Assembly (NCBI GenBank): GCA_035525055.1
Contig: DATLEZ010000101.1
Location: 1-52,800 of the forward strand
Reading direction: 5' to 3'
Length of the DNA: 52,800 nucleotides
From: DATEEG01 sp035525055
GTDB lineage: Bacteria; Actinomycetota; Acidimicrobiia; Spongiisociales; ZC4RG35
The position numbers were made by a program, and so were the translations under genes. Positions 15,939-24,127 of the stretch are shown piece after piece. Positions within the stretch are counted from its first letter, which is position 1, and each line of letters begins with the position of its first letter. The notes under the pieces were generated by a model. The model was given only the letters and a program-made list of their open reading frames with translations, ran no database searches and was not told the DNA's origin.

Positions 15939-17321
15939 GTGGCTCGGCTGTTGCGATGCTCCTTTTGTGGCCGGCGCGAGGATCAGGTTCCTCGGATAGT
16001 CGCCGGCCCTCATCGGGTCGGCATCTGCGACGAATGCGTGGAACTGGCCCGCGATGTGGCCCTTCCGTCGTCGAGCCCCACCACCGGGGACTTGCTGCTC
16101 ACCGGGATTGGCGAGCTGGTGACCAACGACCCTCGTCGGTCCGGACAGCTCGGCCTCGTGGTGCAAGCGGCGGTGGCGGTACGCCACGGCAAGATTGCGT
16201 GGGTCGGACTCGAGTCAGATCTCCCTTCCCGATATAGGGACCTCCCGGGGTACGAGTGCGAAGGCCGTGCCGTCACGCCCGGATTCATCGATCCTCATAC
16301 CCACCTGGTTTTCGCAGGCGAGCGGTCCTCGGAGTTCGCCTCCCGCCTGGCCGGCGCGTCATACTTGGACATCCAACAGGCCGGAGGCGGAATCGCCGCC
16401 ACCGTTGGGGCGACCCGGCGGGCATCGTTCGACGAGCTCCTCGCCTCGGCGGTCGGCAGGGCCGGGACGATGCTCGAGCACGGGACCACAACAGTCGAGA
16501 TCAAGTCGGGCTATGGACTCGATGTCGAGACGGAGATCCGCTGTCTCGAGGTAGCGCGCAAGGTCGGGGAGATACTTCCCATTGATGTTGTCACGACGTT
16601 TCTGGGGGCCCATCAGGTGCCGGCCGAGTTCGTGGCCGACCGCAGCGGCTATCTCCACCAAATCGAGCACGACATGCTTCCGACCGCCTCACGGTTGGCG
16701 AGCTATTGCGATGTGTTCTGCGACCGGGGTGCCTTCACGGTCGAGGAGGCCCGGCGTGTTCTAGAGGCTGGACGCCGGTATGGCCTGAAGCCGAGGATGC
16801 ATGCCAACCAGCTGGGCGACACCGGAGGTGTCGAGCTGGCCGCAGCGATCGGGGCGATCTCAGCCGACCATCTGGAATATGTCGATGCCAACCAGGCCGC
16901 TGCGCTGGCGGCCACCGGCGTGGTGGCAGTGCTTTGTCCAACGGCCTCCTGGTCTATGCAGGCACCGCAGGCTCCGGGCGCGCTCCTGTGGGATCGCGGC
17001 GTGATCGTCGCCCTCGCCACAGACTGCAACCCCGGTACGTCTTATGTCGAGTCAATGCAGTTGGTGGTGGCGGTCGCCTGTCTCGAGATGGGTCTTCGCC
17101 TCGAGGAGGCGGTGTGGTCGGCCACCCGCGGGAGTGCATTAGCGCTGGAAGAGGATGACAAGGGACGAATCCTCCCGGGAGCCGTAGCCGATCTTCTTGT
17201 CCTCGAGGCCGAGAGCTACAGGCATCTCGCCTATCGACCCGACGCCAATCTGGTCAGAACCGTTGTAAAACAAGGCGATTCGGTCGTCGGGAGCTTCCAT
17301 GCAGGCCGGAGTCCGGCCTAA
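15939..17321 (+). CDS. hutI: Imidazolonepropionase fused to an N-terminal ClpX-type zinc finger
   Basis: The 460-residue protein is about 50 residues longer than usual HutI. Residues 1-42 read LLRCSFCGRREDQV, then VGICDECVELARDV, with Cys7, Cys10, Cys30 and Cys33. This is the CxxC-x19-CxxC layout of the ClpX zinc-binding domain. From about residue 50 the amidohydrolase follows: GRAVTPGFIDPHTHLVFAGE with the metal-binding HxH, EIKSGYGLDVETE, FLGAHQVPAEF, MHANQLGDTGGVELA and ALATDCNPGTS with the metal-binding Asp. HutI opens the imidazolone ring to N-formimino-glutamate. The start is fixed by the -10 box six bases upstream. The finger could serve dimerisation or recognition by the Clp machinery; that is inference. 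Confidence 0.92.
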   Translation: MARLLRCSFCGRREDQVPRIVAGPHRVGICDECVELARDVALPSSSPTTGDLLLTGIGELVTNDPRRSGQLGLVVQAAVAVRHGKIAWVGLESDLPSRYRDLPGYECEGRAVTPGFIDPHTHLVFAGERSSEFASRLAGASYLDIQQAGGGIAATVGATRRASFDELLASAVGRAGTMLEHGTTTVEIKSGYGLDVETEIRCLEVARKVGEILPIDVVTTFLGAHQVPAEFVADRSGYLHQIEHDMLPTASRLASYCDVFCDRGAFTVEEARRVLEAGRRYGLKPRMHANQLGDTGGVELAAAIGAISADHLEYVDANQAAALAATGVVAVLCPTASWSMQAPQAPGALLWDRGVIVALATDCNPGTSYVESMQLVVAVACLEMGLRLEEAVWSATRGSALALEEDDKGRILPGAVADLLVLEAESYRHLAYRPDANLVRTVVKQGDSVVGSFHAGRSPA

Positions 17322-17389
17322 GGTACGAAGACGCAAACGGCGTTAGCACCGCCCGGGTACCCAAGCCCAATGTCCTGAAGGAGGGCAAG

Positions 17390-17683
17390 TTGAACAAGAC
17401 GGAGATGGCCCAGAAGCTGGCCAAGAAGACGGGTCTAACCCAGTCGGCGGCCCAGGATGTGGTCGACGCAATCTTTTCCACCGAGTCTGGCGAGGGAATC
17501 ATCGCCGTTGAACTCGACGCCGGAAACAAAGTCACCATTTCGGGTTTCGGAACCTTCGCAACCAAGAGTCGAGCCGCCCGCAAGGGCCGCAACCCCGCCA
17601 CCGGTGCCGAGATCTCTATCCCGGCCCGCAAGTACGCCCATTTCTCACCCGCCAAAGGACTCAAGGAACGGGTCTCCGCCTGA
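17390..17683 (+). CDS. hup: HU family DNA-binding protein
   Basis: A 97-residue histone-like protein that bends and compacts DNA. It reads MNKTEMAQKLAKKTGLTQSA, then VTISGFGTFATKSRAARKGR and NPATGAEISIPARKYAHFSP, the HU DNA-binding arm with the intercalating NPATG proline. It lacks the long Lys/Ala tail of mycobacterial HupB. The start is a TTG six bases after the strong GAAGGAGG site. A hairpin at 17707-17754 follows. HU is usually abundant, and the strong RBS fits that. Confidence 0.95.
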   Translation: MNKTEMAQKLAKKTGLTQSAAQDVVDAIFSTESGEGIIAVELDAGNKVTISGFGTFATKSRAARKGRNPATGAEISIPARKYAHFSPAKGLKERVSA

Positions 17684-17706
17684 TCCGGGTCATGTGACCT
17701 CGAGCA

Positions 17707-17754
17707 GAAGGGCACCCCGAGCGGATCGCGCCTTACATAGGCCGGGTGCCCTTC
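17707..17754 (+). terminator. Stem-loop after the HU gene
   Basis: GAAGGGCACCC (17707-17717) and GGGTGCCCTTC (17744-17754) form a perfect 11-bp stem with a 26-base loop. No U-run follows, so it may be a weak intrinsic terminator or an mRNA 3'-end stabiliser. Confidence 0.6.
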
Positions 17755-17780
17755 CGCCCAACCCCGCCAGCAGGTGATTT

Positions 17781-18590
17781 ATGGGGGTCCCACTCTTAGT
17801 GCAGGTTCCCGACATCTTCGTTCCCGGCGACCGGGCGATCGGAATCGCCCATCGTGGCTCGAGGCTTCTCTGGCCCGAAAACACGGCAGTGGCGTTTCAA
17901 GGAGCCGCCGGCCTTGGGTACCGACGATTCGAAACCGACGTGAGGGTGACCGCCGATGGCGTCCTGCTTTGCTATCACGACCCGGTTCTCAGCCGCACAA
18001 CCAATGGTCACGGGCTAGTAGCCAGGTCAACCTTCGACGAGATTCGACGCCTCGATGCGGGTTATCGCCACAGGCTCGATGACGGATTCCCATTCAGGGG
18101 ACAGGGAATAGCCGTACCGACGTTCGCCGCGATAGCAACGATGTTTCCCGAGGCCGGGTGGGTGGTCGACCTCAAGGCGGACGGGACCGAGGAGCCGTTG
18201 GCGAGGGCGATCGCAGAATTCGACCTCGCCGATCGAGTGATCGTCGGAAGCTTTTCCAACGAACGGATCGAACGCTTCCGTCAGCTCACCGACGGGAAAG
18301 TGGCTACATCCACTCCTCCCGGTGAGACCCTCCGGGCGGTCATGGCGGCGGCAGTCCCCCGGCTCAACAAGCCTGGCGCAGGGGTCTTTCACCCGACCAC
18401 CTGTGCTTTGCAGGTCCCTGCTACCTGGTATGGCGTGCCGATCGTCTCGTCGGCTCTGGTGGCGCTGGCCCACTCGGCTGGCCGCCTGGTTCACGTCTGG
18501 ACGGTCAACGGCCCCGATGAGGTGGCCGCCCTCACTGAGTTGGGTGTCGATGGCCTGATAACGGACCGCCCGGACCTGGTCGCTCCCTGA
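17781..18590 (+). CDS. Glycerophosphodiester phosphodiesterase
   Basis: A 269-residue member of the GDPD family, which cleaves glycerophosphodiesters to glycerol-3-phosphate and an alcohol. Key residues are seen: GIAHRGSRLLWPENTAVAF with the catalytic HRG, RRFETDVRVTADGVLLCYHD with the metal-binding ExD and catalytic His, FPEAGWVVDLKAD with the distal acidic site, and the C-terminal VHVWTVNGPDEVAALTELG, VDGLITDRPD. No signal peptide is present, so it is probably cytosolic (UgpQ-like). The ATG follows AGGTGA. It is monocistronic between the HU hairpin and the kinase gene. Confidence 0.92.
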   Translation: MGVPLLVQVPDIFVPGDRAIGIAHRGSRLLWPENTAVAFQGAAGLGYRRFETDVRVTADGVLLCYHDPVLSRTTNGHGLVARSTFDEIRRLDAGYRHRLDDGFPFRGQGIAVPTFAAIATMFPEAGWVVDLKADGTEEPLARAIAEFDLADRVIVGSFSNERIERFRQLTDGKVATSTPPGETLRAVMAAAVPRLNKPGAGVFHPTTCALQVPATWYGVPIVSSALVALAHSAGRLVHVWTVNGPDEVAALTELGVDGLITDRPDLVAP

Positions 18591-18699
18591 CCTTCTTGGT
18601 TGCCGAGAGGGCCGACTGCTCTTGCCCAGAGGGCGGACTTGGGGCCTTTATTTCTCGCTCTCTCAAGAGAAACATCGGTCGGGCCGATCATCTCCACTG

Positions 18700-19707
18700 A
18701 TGGATTCGGCGCGCACCAAGCGTTTTGTCATACCCAGGGCCACCTGGGTCGTTGGCCTATGGATCGCCTACATTGCAACTTGGGCACCGGGGCATAGCTC
18801 AGGGTTGCAAGACACCTACATGGCGATCGCCGTCATCCCCCTTTTGACGGGGGCCTGGCTCTATGGCAGCAAGGTGGCCCTACCCACGGCGGCCCTGTTC
18901 ATTCCCGTCCAGGCGGTTCTGTTTCTGTCGACCGACCACACGCTCGGCTGGGAAGCAGTTGGGGGCATCGAGGGGTTGGCCGGTCAAGTGGCCATCGTCG
19001 CTGTCGTCGTTCTGGCCGGGTTCACGAGCGATGCTTATCGCCGCCTGGCCAACCTGGTGGCGACTCAGGGTTCGATCGTGGCCGCGGTTTCCCACGAAGT
19101 TCGGACCCCGCTGACGGCGGTCGTCGGAATTGCCCAGGAGCTCGATGCCAACTGGGCCAGCATCCCCGATGAGACCCGCCATGAATTGGTCGGTCTCGTC
19201 GCCGAGCAGGCGGCCGACATGACGGCCATCGTCGAAGACCTGCTCACCGCCGCCAAGGCCGAGCAGGGCAAGCTCACCATCGATCCCCAGCCGGTCGACC
19301 TGTCGGATGTCGTTGTTTCGGTAATGACCCAGCTCAGGATCGAGCCCCTACCCTTTAGTGGAGCGGCCCGGGCGTGGGCCGACCCTCAGCGAGTTCGCCA
19401 GGTGTTGCGAAATCTGGTCGTTAATGCTCGCCGCTACGGTGGCAAGGAGATCGTTTTGGTCTGCGGTACCGACGGGGGCCATGCATTCGTCGAGGTGAGC
19501 GATAACGGCTCCGGGGTTCCGGTGGGCCAATTGGAAGAGTTGTTCTCCCCGTACGCCGGCACGGACGATCGCCCTGATTCAACCGGGCTCGGGTTGGCCT
19601 TCTCGCGCCAGTTGGCCGTGATGATGGGCGGCAACCTCACATACCGACGTGAGGAGAACCGCACCGTCTTTCGCTTGACCCTTCCCAAGGCAGTGGCGAT
19701 CGCATAA
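18700..19707 (+). CDS. Membrane sensor histidine kinase
   Basis: The protein has 335 residues from ATG 18700; the longer frame to 18622 adds a basic stretch with no RBS. Residues 8-110 carry about four membrane helices (WVVGLWIAYIATW, TYMAIAVIPLLTGAWLYG, ALPTAALFIPVQAVLFL, VAIVAVVVLAGFTS). The H-box is AAVSHEVRTPLTAVVGIAQE with His132. ATP-binding boxes follow: NLVVNARRYGG, VEVSDNGSGVPVG and STGLGLAFSRQLAVMMGGNL. It has no separate sensory domain, so the signal may be read by the membrane part. No response-regulator gene is adjacent. The broken kinase at 13132-14522 is a relative, which suggests duplication and loss. Confidence 0.9.
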   Translation: MDSARTKRFVIPRATWVVGLWIAYIATWAPGHSSGLQDTYMAIAVIPLLTGAWLYGSKVALPTAALFIPVQAVLFLSTDHTLGWEAVGGIEGLAGQVAIVAVVVLAGFTSDAYRRLANLVATQGSIVAAVSHEVRTPLTAVVGIAQELDANWASIPDETRHELVGLVAEQAADMTAIVEDLLTAAKAEQGKLTIDPQPVDLSDVVVSVMTQLRIEPLPFSGAARAWADPQRVRQVLRNLVVNARRYGGKEIVLVCGTDGGHAFVEVSDNGSGVPVGQLEELFSPYAGTDDRPDSTGLGLAFSRQLAVMMGGNLTYRREENRTVFRLTLPKAVAIA

Positions 19708-19796
19708 CGATCGGAAACCGGAAACCTAAAGGCTAGAGGCCACCCAAATAGATTGACTTGGCCCCCGGTTATTGCCTTGAGTTTGCTGGTCCAGTG

Positions 19797-20405
19797 TCAA
19801 CGCAGGTTGGGCGCAAAGCCTGGACGAGACCGTTCGAACTCGTCGATCAGATCGGTTTGCCGCAAGGTCAAACCGATATCGTCGAGACCATTCTCCAGGC
19901 GCCACTTGGTGTAGCTATCCATCGGAAACCTGGCCTCGAAACTCGGTTCGGGAAGCCCGTCGTGGGCCGATACGGTTTGGGCGGGAAGATCGATCACTAC
20001 TTGGGCCGACGGGTCAGCTTCAGCCAACTCCATCAGCCATGCCACTTCCTTGTCGTGTAGTTCGACGGGGAGCAGACCGATCTTGGTGCAGTTCACCCGG
20101 AAGATGTCGGCGAAAGAGGGAGCAACGATGGCGTCGAACCCCCAGTCCTGCAGGCCCCAGGGCGCGTGCTCTCGTGACGATCCCGACCCGAAGTTGGGAC
20201 CTGTTACAAGGATCTTCGCTCCCCGATACTCCGGTCGATTGAGGACGAAACCGGGGTCGGCGGCCTTCCACTCGGCGAAGAGGAACTCGCCGTAGCCAGT
20301 TCGTTCGACCCTCTTCAAGTACATCTTCGGCATGATCTGGTCGGTGTCGACGTTGGCGCGCGGGAGCGGGACCAGGGAACCGGTGATCGTGTTGATCGGT
20401 TTCAT
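19797..20405 (-). CDS. leuD: 3-isopropylmalate dehydratase small subunit
   Basis: This 202-residue swivel-domain subunit works with LeuC to isomerise 2- to 3-isopropylmalate in leucine synthesis. Family blocks are PLPRANVDTDQIMPKMYLKR at the N-terminus, GPNFGSGSSREHAPWGLQDW, AIVAPSFADIFRVNCTKIGL and a C-terminal YTKWRLENGLDDIGLTLR. Length is normal for the bacterial form. Its ATG overlaps the stop codon of the upstream PPOX-fold gene by 4 bp (ATGA), so leuC, the PPOX gene and leuD are one translationally coupled operon. About 90 bases with nothing notable separate it from the kinase gene. Confidence 0.96.
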   Translation of the reverse strand: MKPINTITGSLVPLPRANVDTDQIMPKMYLKRVERTGYGEFLFAEWKAADPGFVLNRPEYRGAKILVTGPNFGSGSSREHAPWGLQDWGFDAIVAPSFADIFRVNCTKIGLLPVELHDKEVAWLMELAEADPSAQVVIDLPAQTVSAHDGLPEPSFEARFPMDSYTKWRLENGLDDIGLTLRQTDLIDEFERSRPGFAPNLR

Positions 20406-20890
20406 TTCTCGAACCGGAATCGGGTCGGAGAGCTTGCGAAGTCCTCGAGGGAGGACATGTTGATGGCGATGACGACATCCGGTGTCACCTTGTAGAAGCT
20501 GTCGGTCTGCGGCTTGTAGTCGTACTTGCCTCCGTAGTTGGCGACCAACGCGAGGAAGTCGTCACCGGCCGGTCCTCTCTCGACCACACCGCGCCCGTTG
20601 ATGTGCAATCCATTCGATTCGACTCCGAAGCTGACACGGCGATCCCTTGCCAGGTTCTTCGCCCAGCGAGTCGTCTCGCCGCCCTCGAAATAGAGCTGAT
20701 GGCCGACCCATCCACCCCATATCGGATGAAGATGGGAAGCGCCGTCGGGGCGGATGGTGCCAATCCAGTAGAGCTTGGCCGCGGCGAAAGCGTCGCGGAC
20801 CGTTTCCCAACTCAGCATCCCTTTGGGCTCGGTCGAGTATCCGTAGCCGGCCGGAGCCTGGGGCCGCTCAGTGACAACCTTGACACTCAT
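20402..20890 (-). CDS. Pyridoxamine 5'-phosphate oxidase-fold protein inside the leu operon
   Basis: A 162-residue split-barrel flavin (FMN or F420) binding protein. The pattern FAAAKLYWIGTIRPDGASHL, HPIWGGWVGHQLYFEGGE, RWAKNLARDRRVSFGVESNG and GRGVVERG is typical of actinobacterial PPOX-family reductases. The C-terminal half has YGGKYDYKPQTDSFYKVTPD. ATGA overlaps join it to leuC (before) and leuD (after), so it is made together with them. Its reaction is unknown, and I cannot tell FMN from F420 use. The longer frame to 21256 lies inside leuC and is discarded. Confidence 0.85.
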   Translation of the reverse strand: MSVKVVTERPQAPAGYGYSTEPKGMLSWETVRDAFAAAKLYWIGTIRPDGASHLHPIWGGWVGHQLYFEGGETTRWAKNLARDRRVSFGVESNGLHINGRGVVERGPAGDDFLALVANYGGKYDYKPQTDSFYKVTPDVVIAINMSSLEDFASSPTRFRFEK

Positions 20891-22305
20891 TGGGGCGACC
20901 AGGTTCGAACGTCGACAAAGTGGCCGGCGATGGCAGCAGCGGCTGCCATCTCGGGAGAGACCAGGTGGGTGCGTCCGCCGGGGCCCTGACGTCCTTCGAA
21001 ATTCCGATTCGAGGTGGAGGCGCAGCGCTCTCCGGCCCCGAGCAGATCGGGGTTCATCCCGAGGCACATCGAGCACCCGGCGTCGCGCCACTCGAAGCCG
21101 GCTTCCTTGAAGATGAGATCGAGGCCCTCGGACTCGGCCTGGAGCTTCACCAGGCCCGAGCCTGGCACGACCATTGCCGACACTGTCGGGGCAATCTTGT
21201 GGCCTTCGACGATCCTGGCCGCCGCCCGGAGGTCTTCGATGCGACCATTGGTGCACGAGCCGAGGAACACGCGATCGATCCTCACGTCGGTGATTGGGAC
21301 CCCTGCCTCGAGATCCATGTACTTGAGGGCCCGCGTTATCGAGTCTCTTTCGGTTGGATCGTCGGCCTGTTCGGGTGAGGGAATAGAGGCGCTGACTGGA
21401 ATCGTCTGTCCGGGGTTGGTGCCCCAGGAAACGTGGGGCTCGAGATCGGCCGCGTCCACAAGGAGGTCGTAGTCAAACGCTGCTCCCTCATCGGTCGGCA
21501 AGCGGCGCCACGCCTCCAGCGCCTCTTCCCAGAGTGAGCCTTCTGGTGCGAAGGGTCGACCCTCCATGTATGCGAAGGTTGTGTCATCTGGCGCGATCAT
21601 CCCCGCTCTCGCGCCGCCTTCGATCGACATGTTGCAGATCGTCATGCGGCCGGCCATCGAGAGAGAGCGAATCGTGCTTCCCCGGTATTCGATCACGTGC
21701 CCGGTCGCCCCGCCGGTGCCGATCCGGGCGATGATCCCGAGGATGATGTCCTTGGCAGTTACCCCGGAGGGAAGTTCGCCTTCAACATTGATCGCCATCG
21801 ACTTGGGTCGATCCTGAGGAAGCGTCTGAGTGGCCAGGACGTGCTCCACCTCGGAGGTGCCGATTCCGAAGGCGAGCGCTCCAAACGCCCCGTGGGTCGA
21901 GGTGTGCGAGTCGCCGCACACGATGAGCATCCCGGGCTGGGTGATTCCTTGCTCGGGGCCGATGATGTGGACGATGCCCGATCGGGGATCGTCGAGCCCG
22001 AACAGGGTGATGCCGAACTCCTGGCAGTTTCGAACCAGGGCGTCGATCTGAATTTTCGACATCGGATCGGTGATCCCCAGATGGCGGTTGGCCGTTGGCA
22101 CGCCGTGATCGATCGTGGCGAGGGTGAGTTCGGGCCGGCGCACCGGTCGCCCGTGCAACCGGAGCGAATCGAATGCCTGGGGAGATGTGACCTCGTGGAC
22201 CAAATGAAGATCCGCGTAAAGCAGGTCTGGTTCGCCTTCCACCGAGCGAACCAGATGCTGGTTCCAGACCTTCTCGAAGAGAGTTTGAGGTGACACTGCC
22301 GCCAA
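20887..22305 (-). CDS. leuC: 3-isopropylmalate dehydratase large subunit
   Basis: A 472-residue aconitase-family subunit carrying the 4Fe-4S cluster. Blocks include LYADLHLVHEVTSPQAFDSL, TIDHGVPT, IVCGDSHTSTHGAFGALAFG, EVEHVLATQTL and the cluster cysteines in GSCTNGRIEDLRAAA and DAGCSMCLGMNPDLLGAGER, then STSNRNFEGRQGPGGRTHLV. It pairs with LeuD, whose gene lies two genes on. The frame begins at a TTG (22305) with no RBS. A GTG at 22296, eight bases after TAACCT, is an equally likely leaderless start. Confidence 0.97.
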   Translation of the reverse strand: MAAVSPQTLFEKVWNQHLVRSVEGEPDLLYADLHLVHEVTSPQAFDSLRLHGRPVRRPELTLATIDHGVPTANRHLGITDPMSKIQIDALVRNCQEFGITLFGLDDPRSGIVHIIGPEQGITQPGMLIVCGDSHTSTHGAFGALAFGIGTSEVEHVLATQTLPQDRPKSMAINVEGELPSGVTAKDIILGIIARIGTGGATGHVIEYRGSTIRSLSMAGRMTICNMSIEGGARAGMIAPDDTTFAYMEGRPFAPEGSLWEEALEAWRRLPTDEGAAFDYDLLVDAADLEPHVSWGTNPGQTIPVSASIPSPEQADDPTERDSITRALKYMDLEAGVPITDVRIDRVFLGSCTNGRIEDLRAAARIVEGHKIAPTVSAMVVPGSGLVKLQAESEGLDLIFKEAGFEWRDAGCSMCLGMNPDLLGAGERCASTSNRNFEGRQGPGGRTHLVSPEMAAAAAIAGHFVDVRTWSPQ

Positions 22306-22322
22306 GGTTACCGGCGCTCCGG

Positions 22323-22874
22323 CTATGGCAAATACTGCTGGCGAGCCGAAACCACGGTACCGCCGACGAGTGTGAGGTTAATCGGAACGTCGCCGGGAAT
22401 GATCCCGTAGAACGCTTCGGCGTTGGCTCCATTGAGAACAGCAACCAGTTCGTCCCGCGAAAGCTGGCGATCGATAATTCCGCTGTAGCGGTCGAAACCG
22501 ATCAAGATGTAGGTCCCGTCTGGATCAAGGGTGGCAACGGTCTCTTCGAGGTCCGGGTTGCTGATATAGAAGTCGGCGGGAAGGTCCTCGCCCTCGGCCA
22601 ACACTCCGTCGGCCCGGGCTGCCTCGACCGCCTCTTCTCCGGTCAGCATCGTCGCAGGGTCGAATCGGATCTCCGACTCGTCGATGGCCCGCACGAACGC
22701 GAACTGTCCGATCTCGGGAGCCGTCGTGACCGCGACGGTCGTCGATGTCGTCGTCGCGACAGGGGTGGTCGTCGTTGCCGAGCCGCTTCCACCACAGGCT
22801 GCCAGCACCAGCACCAGAATTGGCGCCAGCGCCAGAATTGGCGCCAGCGCCAGAATTGGCCGCACGCTCTTCAT
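22323..22874 (-). CDS. Putative lipoprotein
   Basis: A 183-residue protein with a lipoprotein signal peptide: MKSVRPILALAPILALAPIL, then VLVLAACGG, with the lipobox Cys about residue 27. A Thr-rich linker (SATTTTPVATTTSTTVAVTT) follows, then a globular part (FAFVRAIDESEIRFDPATML, GEEAVEAARADGV, DFYISNPDLEETVATLDPDG, IPGDVPINLTLVGGTVV). I do not recognise the mature domain. An 18-bp tandem repeat in the DNA creates the repeated LALAPI core of the signal peptide. The ATG overlaps the macro-domain stop codon by 4 bp, and GGAGG lies nine bases upstream. It should sit on the outer face of the cytoplasmic membrane. Confidence 0.75.
   Translation of the reverse strand: MKSVRPILALAPILALAPILVLVLAACGGSGSATTTTPVATTTSTTVAVTTAPEIGQFAFVRAIDESEIRFDPATMLTGEEAVEAARADGVLAEGEDLPADFYISNPDLEETVATLDPDGTYILIGFDRYSGIIDRQLSRDELVAVLNGANAEAFYGIIPGDVPINLTLVGGTVVSARQQYLP
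22813..22862 (-). repeat. 18-bp tandem repeat in a signal peptide
   Basis: The unit gccagcgccagaattggc occurs about 2.7 times, nearly identical, in frame. Near-identity suggests recent expansion by slippage, which would change the length of the hydrophobic core by six residues per unit. Confidence 0.9.
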
Positions 22875-23410
22875 CGGCCACTGCCTCCGTCCTGATCTAC
22901 GTCGAGGGCTCGCCGAAAATGGTCGGCGACGTCCTGGTCGACTGCGACCAGCCTGATTTCGGAGATCAAGCCGGGGCGACGATCGAGCCACGTGCGAGAT
23001 GCCGCCACGATGACCTGGCAGGCCTCCGCTCGAGGGTATCCAAATGTGCCTGCGGAAATCGCAGGGAGAGCAACTGTCCGGCACCCGCTCACGGCGGCGG
23101 CGTTCAGGGCCGCCGTCACTGCTTCGTGCAGCAGACCCTCATTGTCCTGTCCCTCCCGGTAGCGCGGACCAACCACGTGGATCACGTATTTAGCCGGGAG
23201 TTGTCCCGCACTGGTGATGGCGGCCCGTCCCGGGCCGATGGGGCCGTGCTCGGCGACCCACTCGTCCGATTCCTTTTGGATGATCGGGCCGCCGGCGTGC
23301 GCGATCGCCGCTGCCACACCGCCCCCATGTCGGAGGTGCTCATTGGCAGCGTTGACGATCGCCGCGACGGGTTGGGCTGTCAGATCCCCCTGGACGACTT
23401 TGATCACCAT
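22871..23410 (-). CDS. Macro-domain protein (ADP-ribose deacetylase-like)
   Basis: A 179-residue macro domain of the MacroD/YmdB type: VVQGDLTAQPVAAIVNAANE with the ADP-ribose-binding NAAN, then LRHGGGVAAAIAHAGG, IGPGRAAITSAGQLPAKYVI, HVVGPRYREGQDNE and VALPAISAGTFGYPRAEACQ. Family members remove O-acetyl from ADP-ribose or ADP-ribose from proteins. It is translationally coupled to the lipoprotein gene. Its promoter region is only about 40 bases long and is shared with the divergent gene at 23450; TAGAAT lies four bases before the ATG (seven before the following GTG). Confidence 0.92.
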   Translation of the reverse strand: MVIKVVQGDLTAQPVAAIVNAANEHLRHGGGVAAAIAHAGGPIIQKESDEWVAEHGPIGPGRAAITSAGQLPAKYVIHVVGPRYREGQDNEGLLHEAVTAALNAAAVSGCRTVALPAISAGTFGYPRAEACQVIVAASRTWLDRRPGLISEIRLVAVDQDVADHFRRALDVDQDGGSGR

Positions 23411-23449
23411 GAGAATTCTACCGAAGAAGGGGGTAGCCTTCTTCCCGGG

Positions 23450-24097
23450 ATGCGACGAGGAGTGCTGGCATTGGCGTTGGCCGCGGTTCTGTTTTCTGCC
23501 GCCCCGGCGCTTGCGATCCCGGCCGAAGAGGGAGTCGAACTCGGCGGAGTGTTTGGTCGTGCGGTCGCCTCGGCCACCTCTCTGTCATCCGACACAATCC
23601 AACTCGATTTGGGCGTCGAAGCCGACGAAGACGCGGCGTTGGTTGCCCACCTGATCGAGCCGGGCGGCACCCAGGAGACGATCCCTTTGTCGTCGAGAGG
23701 GATCGGCGTCTTCGGCATCAGGACCGAGGTTCGCAAGACCGACTACCTGGTCGTATTCGAAGCCCTCGAAGGATCTCTGGCGTCACAGTCGCAACCATTT
23801 CGCCTCACCGACCTCGGAGTTGATCCCGCCCTCGTTGGGGTCCTCACTTTGCCACCCACCGAGGACGAAGAGTTCTCCGATACGACCCGGCAGTGGGGTT
23901 GGGCAGGTCTCGGCCTGGCTGCCGCCGCCTTGACCCTGGTCGCCCTGTGGGCCCTCCCCGATCGCCGCCGCCGCGCCCGAGCCGCCGAGGAGACCGATAC
24001 TCCTAGTGAAGAGGTTGAAGCACGAGCGACTGTGTCCCCAATGACGACCGAGGTTGCAAAGCCCTCTGAGGACGACACTCCTCGCGAAGGCATTTGA
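23450..24097 (+). CDS. Secreted or membrane-anchored hypothetical protein
   Basis: A 215-residue protein with a Sec signal peptide (MRRGVLALALAAVLFSAAPA, cleavage near ALA-IPAEE). It has an outside beta-rich domain of about 115 residues (IQLDLGVEADEDAALVAHLI, TDYLVVFEALEGSLASQSQP), one membrane helix near the C-terminus (WAGLGLAAAALTLVALWALP) with a basic RRRRAR stop, and an acidic cytoplasmic tail. It is a type I membrane topology resembling CopC/YcnI-like envelope proteins, but I do not recognise the family. The longer frame to 22745 is antisense to the macro gene and is discarded. TAGCCT lies ten bases before the ATG. Confidence 0.7.
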   Translation: MRRGVLALALAAVLFSAAPALAIPAEEGVELGGVFGRAVASATSLSSDTIQLDLGVEADEDAALVAHLIEPGGTQETIPLSSRGIGVFGIRTEVRKTDYLVVFEALEGSLASQSQPFRLTDLGVDPALVGVLTLPPTEDEEFSDTTRQWGWAGLGLAAAALTLVALWALPDRRRRARAAEETDTPSEEVEARATVSPMTTEVAKPSEDDTPREGI

Positions 24098-24127
24098 TTG
24101 GGCGATTCGGACGGGGGTCCATCGAGT

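Noticed and set aside
20890..21378. + strand ORFs opposite leuC
   Set aside because: Shadow translation of leuC; codon pattern and homology favour the minus strand.
23449..23470. GTG at 23464 as start of the secreted protein
   Set aside because: It would remove the basic MRR end needed for a good signal peptide.
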